From Candidatus Jordarchaeia archaeon (GTDB taxonomy: Archaea > Asgardarchaeota > Jordiarchaeia > Jordiarchaeales > Jordiarchaeaceae): 42,178 nucleotides of DNA. The translations under genes and the position numbers were made by a program. Positions 24,830 through 32,557 of the stretch are shown piece after piece (position 1 is the stretch's first letter; the number at the start of each line of letters is the position of its first letter). Under the pieces are notes generated by a model. That model was not told the origin of the DNA. It saw nothing but the letters and a program-made list of their open reading frames with translations, and made no database searches. The DNA lies in the NCBI GenBank assembly GCA_018383815.1, contig JAHAWU010000015.1:1-42178 (forward strand). The letters run 5' to 3'.

Positions 24830-24985
24830 AAAACACCACCAAATGTTATGAAATAATCTTGTGAACCTTAAATGGTATTCCACTTTTCCACCAAATTTAA
24901 ATTATATTAGTAGAACGTTATACTTAATTTTTTCACAGGATTTGAAAAAGTGAATTTAATGTAGTTGTGGGATTCCTCTTAGGCA

Positions 24986-25070
24986 TTGCGGGCCATCTGA
25001 GCGCAAACAGGGAAAAGCTGAGCAGCTTCTTGGTCTCGAACGCATAAACTGAAACAGTTTTCCCTACCAC
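24986..25070 (+). ncRNA. Possible structured RNA upstream of fdhD
   Basis: A 5-bp hairpin (ttgcg 24986-24990 with cgcaa 25002-25006) is followed by a long stem: 25009-25020 (agggaaaagctg) pairs with 25055-25065 (cagttttccct), leaving one bulged G. A competing agct/agct hairpin lies inside. A TATA-like run about 26 bases upstream fits independent transcription. Class unknown; leader of fdhD is also possible. Confidence 0.3.
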
Positions 25071-25209
25071 CAAAAAGGGGTGAAACCAATAAATAAAGAT
25101 TCGGCGAAGCTAAAAGAAATCATTTGAATACATAAGACGTTTCATAGGGGTGTAGGAATCGCAGTTCAACAAGGTAGATAGTGGCGATCCTCTTATTCGA
25201 AGATGTCTA

Positions 25210-25226
25210 AAATAAATGATTTATTT
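25210..25226. promoter_or_regulatory. 17-base AT palindrome in the fdhD promoter
   Basis: aaataaat-g-atttattt is a perfect inverted repeat around one G. Its right half can serve as TATA box, putting transcription at about 25248, 15 bases before the likely fdhD start. Overlap of TATA and palindrome suggests repressor control. Confidence 0.4.
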
Positions 25227-25262
25227 CCTCATTTATAGGTGTCACTTTGTAGGTGTCTAAAA

Positions 25263-26054
25263 TTGGAGACGACAGAGTCAATAAAAATTACACGCTTGGA
25301 GGATGGGCAGTCCTCAGAAATTATGGATAAAGTGGTAAAAGAAAATATTCTGGTAATTAGGGTAAACGGGAGACAGGTTGTGGGTTTAATCTATCTACCC
25401 GGCGAAGAGAAGGAATTGGCCTTCGGACATTTATTCACATCTGGCATAATGATAAACGTGCACGAGATTCAGGATTACTCCTATTCTGGCAATACTGCAA
25501 ACTTCAAATTTAAAGAAGGAATAGACGTCGAGGATAGAATCGCTTCCTGCATTACTGGTAGCAGAGTGGTGTCCACATCTTGCGGGCCCCCTGAGTACTT
25601 CGTTCAATTGAAGCAGGGTGTTGGAATACCAAAAGTTCCGTCGGAGCTCAGGATAAGGAGTGAGACAATATTTTCTGCTGTAAGAACTGTGAGTAAAAGT
25701 GCGGTGGTTTTCCGTGAAACCGGAGGAACCCACGCTGCAGCCCTATTCACTGGGGAAGGAGAGTTGATACATTTATCCGAGGACGTCGGGAGACATAATG
25801 CGGTGGACAAAGTGATAGGAGCATCTCTCTTCTCCGGTGTTCAATTCGAGAAATCGTTTCTTGTAAGCACTGGTAGGCAAACTGTGGATATGGTGATAAA
25901 GGCCGCGAGAGCCGGTATACCCATAGTTGCATCTATTTCCGCGGCTACAGGTTCAGGGGTTTCCGCGGCGGAATCAACCAACATCACTCTCATCGGTTTC
26001 ACACGCGGAAGACGGATGAACATATATACCTACCCTCAACGTATACTAGTATAA
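25263..26054 (+). CDS. fdhD: Formate dehydrogenase accessory sulfurtransferase FdhD
   Basis: About 263 residues. FdhD passes sulfur from a cysteine desulfurase to the molybdenum/tungsten bis-MGD cofactor of formate dehydrogenase. Family landmarks: LPGEEKELAFGHLFTSGIM, the sulfur-transfer loop STSCGPPE, GGTHAAALFTGEGELIHLSE, DVGRHNAVDKVIG, and STGRQTVDMVIKAARAGIPI. The loop has one Cys (CGPP) where E. coli has CGVC. TTG 25263 has AGGTG seven bases upstream and is preferred; GTG 25239 is also in frame. mobA follows after about 50 bases in the same direction, so the two likely form a cofactor operon. Formate dehydrogenase itself is not in the window. Confidence 0.93.
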   Translation: METTESIKITRLEDGQSSEIMDKVVKENILVIRVNGRQVVGLIYLPGEEKELAFGHLFTSGIMINVHEIQDYSYSGNTANFKFKEGIDVEDRIASCITGSRVVSTSCGPPEYFVQLKQGVGIPKVPSELRIRSETIFSAVRTVSKSAVVFRETGGTHAAALFTGEGELIHLSEDVGRHNAVDKVIGASLFSGVQFEKSFLVSTGRQTVDMVIKAARAGIPIVASISAATGSGVSAAESTNITLIGFTRGRRMNIYTYPQRILV

Positions 26055-26103
26055 GTACTAAAATTATGTTATTGCTACCAAAACCTTGGTGGAGAGCGTT
26101 GCC

Positions 26104-26733
26104 ATGATTCGCGATTCTTCTGTGGCTATTCTTTGTGGGGGAAAATCGTTGAGGATGGGCACCGACAAGGGACTAGTTCAACTGTGCGGTAAGCCCATGT
26201 TCCTATATGTTCTTGAAACCTGCGAGGAGATTTTTTCTGAAATATTCATAGTACTGGGCTCCAACTTTAACAAATCCTACGAAGAACTAATAGGGGACAG
26301 GGCACACATTCTAATTGATAAGTTTTTGGAAATCACCAGCCCCCTTAATGGAGCCTACACCGCTTTCAACGAGTGCAATAATAAATACCTCTACCTACTT
26401 TCCTGCGATATTCCCCTGGTAAATTCTGAGGTTCTTAAACTAATGAGGGAGGTAATCACCACAGAAAATGCGGTAATACCAAGATGGCCAAACGGCTACA
26501 TTGAACCACTACATGCAGTTTACCGAACCAAGCCCTCACTGGAAGCCGCAGAAAAGGCCCTATCAGAAAATCAATTGGACATGCTCTCCATGATAAAAAA
26601 CCTAAGAAGCGTACTTTACCTCTCCACCCTGGTAATTGAACAACTGGATCCCAAGCTGGAAACATTTTTCAACGTCAACACAATCAACGACCTAAAGAAA
26701 GCAGAACAAAAAATCAAAAAACGCATCAAGTAA
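26104..26733 (+). CDS. mobA: Molybdenum cofactor guanylyltransferase
   Basis: 209 residues. It transfers GMP from GTP to molybdopterin, giving the guanine dinucleotide cofactor needed by formate dehydrogenase. The nucleotidyltransferase signature is complete, AILCGGKSLRMGTDKGL near residues 7-23, followed by PMFLYVLE, the metal-site strand LLSCDIPLVNSEVL, and PLHAVYR. ATG 26104 is preceded by GGTGGAGAG at about nine bases; the frame begins at 26086. Adjacent to fdhD. The C-terminus ends in a Lys-rich tail. MobB and the molybdopterin synthesis genes are not nearby. Confidence 0.92.
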   Translation: MIRDSSVAILCGGKSLRMGTDKGLVQLCGKPMFLYVLETCEEIFSEIFIVLGSNFNKSYEELIGDRAHILIDKFLEITSPLNGAYTAFNECNNKYLYLLSCDIPLVNSEVLKLMREVITTENAVIPRWPNGYIEPLHAVYRTKPSLEAAEKALSENQLDMLSMIKNLRSVLYLSTLVIEQLDPKLETFFNVNTINDLKKAEQKIKKRIK

Positions 26734-27267
26734 CCAAAAACACACCGCACAAAAAACCATTCAAGAATTTTGCGAATCAAGTAAACACAGGTTCTGGTTT
26801 CCAATCTTCACCTAACCTTATTCAGCACAAATCGCCTTGATAAATTAACGATACTAGACCACCGTGTTCAAAAATACCCTTTCCCCAATAAGAAGAAAAT
26901 TGTTGAGTAATTAACCAGAGCTGAGCAAGATAGCTCATCTTCTTTTTAGCCCTACTAAATTACCACTTAAAGTATGTAAAGAGGTATTCAGGTGGGATGC
27001 GAAAAGGAATAATAAGGGAAATGGTAGGTCAAAATTTTCTAACAGGAACGGGCACGTGAGCAAGCCAAATTATTTACTCTTGTGGACAATTGCTCCTGAA
27101 TGCCCAACTAGGTAAACTATACTCGGAGGAAAGTCTTATTCCTAGGCGGCTTGGAAAAACAATATATATGCTGTATAAATTGTTGCATATGGTAATAGGA
27201 CTATTTGAAGCCGCATCGTTCAAAAAAGTTGGCGCAATTCCATTTTCAGGTATGGGTAGTGTGTGCG
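26734..27267. other. Long intergenic region before hypD
   Basis: 534 bases without a convincing gene. A two-part hairpin is possible at 27050-27105 (gggca/tgccc enclosing gagcaa/ttgctc). TATA-like runs lie at 27162-27171 and 27172-27180, which would give hypD a leader of roughly 70-80 bases. A short plus-strand frame at 27090-27284 has no support. Confidence 0.45.
27162..27180 (+). promoter_or_regulatory. TATA-like run upstream of hypD
   Basis: aatatatatg followed by tgtataaat; the strongest promoter-like sequence ahead of hypD. Expected start of transcription about 27190-27205. Confidence 0.4.
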
Positions 27268-28384
27268 ATGGAAGAGTTTCTTAAAACTTTTAGGGATCCA
27301 AAATTTGCCAGCAAGATATCTGAAACTATGAAGAGTTTGGCTCCAGATAGAAGGGTGAAGTTTGTTCACATATGCGGGACAGCCTAGAAACCTTTTCTGG
27401 ACCCTGAAACATGAACAAACTATAAGCAAGCATGGTTTGAGAGCCCTTCTTCCAGATAATGTGGAGGTGATAGCGGGGCCGGGGTGTCCAGTCTGCGTTA
27501 CACCATCTATGGTTCTTGATGAAGCAATTGAGCTTGCACGAAGGGGGGTGATTATTACCGCTTTTGGCGACCTTATGATGGTTCCTGCAACTGAGACTTC
27601 CCTCTATGGTTTGAAGGCGGAGGGGGCTGATGTGAGGATCGTGTATGGTCCGCATGATGCTGTGGAAATCGCTGAGAGGAACCCTGACAGGGATGTGGTC
27701 TTCTGCGCGGTGGGATTCGAAACTACTGCTCCTGGGGTAGCTTCTGAGATACTAAGAGGTGTTCCCAAAAATTTCAGCATCATAAGTGCGCATAGACTCA
27801 TTCCACCGGCAATGGAGCTCCTTATGGGAGTGGGCGACCTTCAAATAGATGGGTTCATCTGTCCGGGGCACGTGGCAACCATAATTGGAATGAAACCCTT
27901 CAGGCGGTTCTCAGAAGCCTACCGCATGCCGACCATTGTATCCGGCTTCGAGCCAAACGATGTTCTCCTCTCCCTAGCAATGCTTCTCAAACAGTTAAAG
28001 GACGGGGAGCCCAAATGCGAAAATGAGTACATCCGAACAGTGAAGGAGGAGGGCAACATCAGAGCTCAAAAGATACTCGAAGAAGTTTTTGATGTTACTA
28101 ATGCTCACTGGAGGGGAATAGGGAGGGTACCTGAATCAGGCTACGTGCTCAAAGAAGAATTCGAGGAGCATGATGCAGAAAAAAGGTATGGACTTCATAT
28201 TAAAAAATCTGTAGACATTCACCCCGGTTGCAACTGCCACCTAGTTATGATTGGTAAAATATATCCACCAGAATGTAAACTATTCGGAACGGTGTGCAGA
28301 CCAGAAAAACCATATGGGCCATGCATGGTTTCAAGTGAAGGAACATGCAGAATCTACTACAAGTACGGTGCTCACCTCAAATAA
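27268..28384 (+). CDS. hypD: [NiFe]-hydrogenase maturation protein HypD, split by a 28-base intron
   Basis: join(27268-27380, 27409-28384) gives 362 residues, the usual HypD length. HypD, with HypC, carries the Fe(CN)2CO unit for [NiFe]-hydrogenase. Exon 1 encodes MEEFLKTFRDPKFAS to KFVHICG; exon 2 encodes HEQTISKHGLRALLP and the rest. Joined, they restore the essential motif C36-G-T-H-E, then GPGCPVC and the C-terminal [4Fe-4S] region (HPGCNCHL, PPECKLFGTVC, PYGPCMVSSEGTC). Unspliced, translation meets TAG at 27385-27387 after CGTA. ATG 27268 is the first family-like Met; its ribosome site is weak. No other hyp gene is in the window. See the intron entry for the RNA evidence. Confidence 0.88.
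27381..27408 (+). other. Candidate archaeal BHB-type pre-mRNA intron in hypD
   Basis: 28 bases interrupt the CGT|HE codons. The flanks fold as hBHBh'. Outer helix h: 27372-27374 with 27410-27412 (27371-27413 may add U-G). Central 4-bp helix: cggg 27375-27378 with cctg 27403-27406. Bulges: aca 27379-27381 and aaa 27407-27409. Inner helix h': 27382-27390 with 27394-27402, with one C-A mismatch and one U-G, closed by loop cct. Cutting after the second base of each bulge, as archaeal tRNA-splicing endonuclease does, removes exactly 27381-27408 and makes GGG-ACA-CAT-GAA (G-T-H-E). A further 9-bp exon-exon helix, 27359-27367 with 27413-27421, clamps the structure. Confidence 0.8.
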
Positions 28385-28671
28385 ATGTCTAGACTTAAAT
28401 TTTCACATTAAAATTAAAATGCATTGGATATATAGAGTTTGGCAATGGAATTGACGCTTCTCTACTAAATTTGTATGTTTCTTGCCAGGAATTTTGTAAA
28501 TTTCTATCTCTAATATTTGTTTAACTAAGACAGTTGTCTTAATGGTAGGAATTTTCAGAATAATGTGGCATTATTATTTTTTTCTGAAATTTATTTTTTT
28601 TCCTATTTTTTATCTTTAATAGGAAAATGTTTATAAGTGATACTCGTGCTTCATTATGTGGGGTGCTCCTT

Positions 28672-28899
28672 ATGCGAACTACTGTGAAGGTTACAAGAAG
28701 GGGTCAAACCACAATTCCCAAAGAGTTTAGAGAAAAACTGGGAATTAAAGAAGGGGACGAGTTAGTGGTTGAATCTACCAAAGAGGGTTTACTGTTTAGA
28801 GTTGTTCCCAGGCTCGAAGAAATGGCTGGTAAATACTCGAAGTTTGGCAATGTGGAGGAGATAAAAAAAGAAATAGAAAAACAGAGAGAGGAATATTAG
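28672..28899 (+). CDS. AbrB/SpoVT-type antitoxin (VapB-like)
   Basis: 75 residues from ATG 28672, preceded by GGGGTG at five bases; the frame is open to 28627 without homology. The swapped-hairpin AbrB DNA-binding fold is plain in VKVTRRGQTTIPKEFREKLG and IKEGDELVVESTKEGLLFRV. The acidic/basic C-terminal tail (VEEIKKEIEKQREEY) would bind and block the toxin. The stop is one base before the next frame, a typical antitoxin-toxin arrangement. A long T/A-rich promoter region lies upstream (28500-28630). Such pairs repress their own promoter (family knowledge). Confidence 0.9.
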   Translation: MRTTVKVTRRGQTTIPKEFREKLGIKEGDELVVESTKEGLLFRVVPRLEEMAGKYSKFGNVEEIKKEIEKQREEY

Positions 28900-28900
28900 C

Positions 28901-29299
28901 TTGAATGAAGTATTAGACAGCCGGTTTTTTGTTGAACATTTTTACTCCTCCCAAGAAGAAATAAGGGATAAAACAACGAAGAAACTTAAAGAACTCATAA
29001 GGCGTAAAGAGGGTTTACTTCCCACTGTGGTCATTGCCGAGGTCTTTCAGATAGTGTGCGAAAAAGTGGGAAGGGACGAGGCAGAAGCCTGTTACCTTTC
29101 CCTCATTAGAAGTGGGCTAAGAATTCAAGCTCTCGATCAAAATATTTCTAGGCAAGCAGGATTGCTTAAATGCCGATACAGAAACATACCAATTGGAGAC
29201 TGCATAATTGCCGCCACAGCCATAATTAACCAAGCAAGGGTACTTTCTGATGACGCCCACTTTGACGAGATAAAAGAAGTAAAACGCACATGGATTTGA
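28901..29299 (+). CDS. PIN-domain ribonuclease toxin (VapC-like)
   Basis: 132 residues. PIN-domain endoribonuclease with the acidic triad/tetrad visible: first Asp in EVLDSRFFVEHF, Glu in VVIAEVFQIV, Asp in IPIGDCIIAATA, and last Asp in VLSDDAHFDEI. It should cleave RNA with Mg2+/Mn2+ when free from the antitoxin. TTG 28901 is the likely start; AGAGAGGAA within the antitoxin end serves as ribosome site. It immediately follows the AbrB-type antitoxin. Nothing indicates inactivation. Confidence 0.9.
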   Translation: MNEVLDSRFFVEHFYSSQEEIRDKTTKKLKELIRRKEGLLPTVVIAEVFQIVCEKVGRDEAEACYLSLIRSGLRIQALDQNISRQAGLLKCRYRNIPIGDCIIAATAIINQARVLSDDAHFDEIKEVKRTWI

Positions 29300-29378
29300 A
29301 AACCTTAGGAGGCAATAAATACCCTAAGAGAAGAAAATTATTATAGTACTCGAATTGGGTGTTTCATAGTTGTCGTTT

Positions 29379-30302
29379 TTATTTTATCATTATGGCTGAG
29401 AGGTATCCTACTATGGCGTCTGAGCTTCCTCTAACATCGTAGCTTGTTGCGTATTGGAGTTTTATTCCTTTCGTGGCGCCCAGTTCCTTCGCGGCTACTA
29501 TTGCACTGGTTACGGGTGCTGCACCACACATTGTGAGATCCTTTGTTCGAACTAGGGTGAGTAGACCTTTGGCGTCTAGGGCTTCAATTTTACTAATTAT
29601 TTCTCCATCGGTGTCGTGAACCCACTTTATGATCTTCTCTATTGGTTTTGTTCCCGCGGGGGCGTAGCCGTACATTGCTCCATAGTGGGTTAAATCTGTA
29701 CTGGCGATTATTATTGCGTTTGCTTTTTCTTCTTTGATTGCTGCGGCCACTCCTCTTCCGACTTCTTCGCAGGTCTCCCAATCAGACATTCCCAGGGCTA
29801 TTGGTACTATTTTCAAATCCTTGTAGAGTTCTTGTAGGAATGGAAGTTGCACCTCGAGAGAATGTTCATCCCTGTGAGCGTTGGCATCGTCCAGAATTAT
29901 AGGAGCGTTGCTTATTATTGCTTTGGCTAGTTTGGTGTCCACGGGAACCCTCCCTCCAGGCATTATCCAGTTACCCTCAACCATGATCGAAGCACCTGGA
30001 TATCCCATGTGGCTTGGGCCTATCAAAACGAATGATTCTGGTTTTCCATCATCGGCGATGGCTTTGTAAAGGTGCGCCGCAACTGGTCCCGAATAATAGT
30101 ACCCCGCGTGGGGAGAAACACACGCGATAATCCTCCTAGGGCCACTAGGATTGACCCTGGGAAGACTCCTTGGTCCAAACTCGCTAAGATAACACTCCCT
30201 AATCATTTCACTCAGGGCTTGTTTATTTCCCGGATAAAATCCAATCGCAGCAGGACTTCTATCCCTCAAATCTTCAAACACTCCTTCCAATATTTTATGC
30301 AT
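29379..30302 (-). CDS. MEMO1-family protein (AmmeMemoRadiSam system B type)
   Basis: 307 residues. The MEMO family resembles extradiol dioxygenases. Conserved points: CVSPHAGYYYSGPVAAHLY (first His), VLIGPSHMGYPG (second His), HRDEHSLEVQLPFLQ, IASTDLTHYGAMYGY (third His), and LTMCGAAPVTSAI. These are the metal-site and pocket residues of archaeal MEMO proteins. Members are often encoded with an AMMECR1 protein and a radical SAM enzyme; neither is seen here. Biochemical role in archaea is not established. ATG 30302; the N-terminal 20 residues fit the family. Confidence 0.9.
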   Translation of the reverse strand: MHKILEGVFEDLRDRSPAAIGFYPGNKQALSEMIRECYLSEFGPRSLPRVNPSGPRRIIACVSPHAGYYYSGPVAAHLYKAIADDGKPESFVLIGPSHMGYPGASIMVEGNWIMPGGRVPVDTKLAKAIISNAPIILDDANAHRDEHSLEVQLPFLQELYKDLKIVPIALGMSDWETCEEVGRGVAAAIKEEKANAIIIASTDLTHYGAMYGYAPAGTKPIEKIIKWVHDTDGEIISKIEALDAKGLLTLVRTKDLTMCGAAPVTSAIVAAKELGATKGIKLQYATSYDVRGSSDAIVGYLSAIMIK

Positions 30303-30713
30303 TATTTCAAGTAAATTAACATTTTCTTCTAGGAAGTCCCCTCTGATATTTCTTCCTACTAAGCATTAACAATAATTTTAATCTTTATGAAACCCAAGAA
30401 AAGTGCGGACTATACATATGTAGCAGATTGCTCCACAGGGTCTTTTTAATTTGGTTCCTCGAAATAAGCCAGATTGCCACCAATCCATTCTTCAAATATA
30501 CTCAAATTCCTAGGTAATCTGAGTTATTTTTTTCTTTTGACGCCAATTGCTCCTCGCCTTGATAATTTTTATTTGTTGTTTTTTTACTAAGAAAAACTCT
30601 TTTTCGTTCTTGTGTTGAATAGGCAAACGTGTAAGGGCCACCATAATTATTTATAAGTGTTTATACGAATATTGAGGAGTAATTTTGACTCAACTTTTTG
30701 GATGTGCATTAGG
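30303..30713. other. Divergent intergenic region without a gene
   Basis: 411 bases, AT-rich. A TATA-like run near 30647-30655 (atttataag) serves the transporter. The near repeats agattgctccac (30425-) and agattgccacc (30471-) are noted without interpretation. No frame or strong fold was found. Confidence 0.4.
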
Positions 30714-32291
30714 ATGCAGGGTAAAACTTATGGTTTGTTGTTTTTAGTCTTTGGAATGATGGCTGCCTTCGCGATTTTCTGGGTTTGGCCCTTTGAAATT
30801 GCTGAAATAGGCGGGGGGCCTTCTCTCCTCATTTACCTCATATTAATCCTTGGAGTGGGCGTTCCCGTAATTCTGGTAGAGTTAACTCTTGGCTTGTGGT
30901 CTAAATCGGTTCTTCCCAAGTCATTGAAGATGATAAATTCTAAGCTTGAATTCTTCGGATGGCTCGCTGTAGTAAACGCCTTCTGGCTATTCGTTGGGCT
31001 GAGTGCTATTCTTAGCTGGTGTGCGGGCTTTGCCTATTACTCATTAACCAGGTTTTATCCCCTCACCAATTGGCTTAATCCTTTAGGGGGCAGCTTTGAC
31101 TTTGTAAACTTTTTCTTTCTCTTTTCCTCCCCCCTCATGCCTGTGGCGGGTTTAGCAATAGTGTGGGTTTCCATTTTTCTACTTCTTTTGAAAACTTCTT
31201 GGGCTTCAAGGGAGAGGAGAATAGCCGTTAAAATCCTTTTACCCGCACTAGCCATTGTCCTGTTTATTCTTTTTGCGTTAACTGTATCCCTCCCGGGTGG
31301 AGTAAATCCGGGCTTGAACTTTTATCTGGGTTTTAATCCCGCAGTTTTTCTCAGCGGATCGTCTTGGCGTACCCTGACTACTGTCCTGTTCTTTAATCTG
31401 GGAGCGGGGCTTGGCATTCTCAGCTTTTATTCTGGCAAAATTCCCGAGGGCGGTAAACACTTGCCTTCCTACTCAATTATTATTCCCCTCCTAGGCGCTG
31501 GATTGATCTTTCTTGGAGGTATGGTATTCTTTACTATGAATGGTGGAGGTGGACTGGTTAATTTGTTAAGTTCAAGTTTGCCCATGGGGATTCTCGGCTT
31601 TCCCGCTGTTCCCTTATTGGGTTGGTCGGCGGGCTTCGCAGTTATGGAGCGCGCGATGGGTCCTATAGTTAGCAAAGGTTTGGCTTTTCTCTTCTACACC
31701 CTCATTTTCGTCTTTGGTGTTTTAGGGCTATCCTTCATCATGGAACCTATAAAGGAAACCTTGGAAACCAAGTTTAGCTTCAGTAAAAGAAAATTTTTAG
31801 CCTTCTTCGTGGCTGTAGGTTTTCTGGCCAGCATTCCCTTCAGTTTGACTTCTGTGTTTCCTTGTGGTTATTATCTAACAGCGTTTTCCTACTGGTGGGT
31901 AGTGGGATTCGGCCTAACCTCCGTGGTTCTTGTAGAGTTGGTGGCTGTGGGATGGATTTGGGGCGCAGATAACGCCGTAGGCTACATTAACAGTGTCTCC
32001 CAACTAAAGGTTCCAAAATGGTTCAAATGGATCATTAAACTGGTGGCACCCAGCATATGTATAATTGCCTTAATCCTTGCAATATTTGACACTTTAAATG
32101 GCTACGTCCTTTACTCTTGGGGCTTACTCAACCCCCTCATCCTATTTTGGCAAATGTTTTCACCTTGGTATGCGGATATCAAATTTGTGCTTCTATTCCT
32201 AGCTCTCATGTGGCTAGCCAGTAGCCTGGTCACAGCCTTCATTTTAACCAAAATAAGAGTTGAGGAGAAAAGTGGTGGAGAGAATGCTTGA
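30714..32291 (+). CDS. Sodium-dependent transporter of the NSS (SNF) family
   Basis: About 525 residues with 11-12 transmembrane helices. NSS members import amino acids or similar with Na+. The first helix shows the unwound signature region as FAIFWVWPFEIAEIGGGPSL, a clear variant of the family's GNFWRFPYL..NGGGAF, followed by GVPVILVELTLGLWSK (helix 2). Later helices carry FFNLGAGLGILSFYSGK (helix 6 region). The unusual WVWPFEIA suggests a modified substrate or ion site. ATG 30714 begins MQGKTYGLLFLV; the frame is open from 30657. The stop overlaps the start of a small membrane protein, indicating translational coupling. Confidence 0.88.
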   Translation: MQGKTYGLLFLVFGMMAAFAIFWVWPFEIAEIGGGPSLLIYLILILGVGVPVILVELTLGLWSKSVLPKSLKMINSKLEFFGWLAVVNAFWLFVGLSAILSWCAGFAYYSLTRFYPLTNWLNPLGGSFDFVNFFFLFSSPLMPVAGLAIVWVSIFLLLLKTSWASRERRIAVKILLPALAIVLFILFALTVSLPGGVNPGLNFYLGFNPAVFLSGSSWRTLTTVLFFNLGAGLGILSFYSGKIPEGGKHLPSYSIIIPLLGAGLIFLGGMVFFTMNGGGGLVNLLSSSLPMGILGFPAVPLLGWSAGFAVMERAMGPIVSKGLAFLFYTLIFVFGVLGLSFIMEPIKETLETKFSFSKRKFLAFFVAVGFLASIPFSLTSVFPCGYYLTAFSYWWVVGFGLTSVVLVELVAVGWIWGADNAVGYINSVSQLKVPKWFKWIIKLVAPSICIIALILAIFDTLNGYVLYSWGLLNPLILFWQMFSPWYADIKFVLLFLALMWLASSLVTAFILTKIRVEEKSGGENA

Positions 32292-32511
32292 TAGCATTTT
32301 CTGGAGATTGGAGAAATACGGTTCTCTAGGTGCCTGGATATTGATCCTGTCTTTTGCTGTCTTGGGTTCTCTTTTAGCCGCCGCATTAAAAATACTTGGT
32401 TACCTTCATCCCTTCACCATAATATCCATAGTAGTAATCGTGGCAGCGATTCCCGGAGTTATCCTAGCTGTTTTATATCTAGATTACCTCAAAGAAACAG
32501 GACACAAATAG
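32284..32511 (+). CDS. Small membrane partner of the NSS transporter (MetS-like)
   Basis: 75 residues from ATG 32284, with GGTGGAGAG just upstream inside the transporter gene; the ATG overlaps the transporter stop (TGA 32289-32291). Two hydrophobic helices (GSLGAWILILSFAVLGSLLA and FTIISIVVIVAAIPGVILAV) span the membrane and the tail is charged. Small two-helix subunits encoded next to NSS transporters are known from the MetP-MetS methionine/alanine system, so this is a likely accessory subunit. Sequence similarity to MetS was not tested. Confidence 0.7.
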   Translation: MLDSIFWRLEKYGSLGAWILILSFAVLGSLLAAALKILGYLHPFTIISIVVIVAAIPGVILAVLYLDYLKETGHK

Positions 32512-32557
32512 GATAACTGGGCTTCCCGCCCCTCCCTTCATTTGCCAAAAAGTTTTT

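Larger units (their letters stand above)
24830..25262. other. Divergent intergenic region with a foldable block and fdhD promoter
   Basis: 433 bases between the PfkB kinase and fdhD. It holds a TATA-like run near 24953-24961, a self-pairing block at 24986-25070, and an AT palindrome at 25210-25226. The decamer tgtctaaaat occurs twice (near 25204 and 25253). No gene was found. Confidence 0.45.

Noticed and set aside
27125-27135. ggaggaaagtc, resembling the conserved CR-I box of RNase P RNA
   Set aside because: No matching P4 partner or other conserved RNase P boxes within 300 bases on the same strand, and hypD begins 130 bases later.
27361-27421. Programmed ribosomal frameshift as explanation of the hypD break
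   Set aside because: A frameshift would leave about nine foreign residues inside CGTHE and must also pass TAG; no slippery site is seen, whereas removal of the 28 bases restores the motif exactly.
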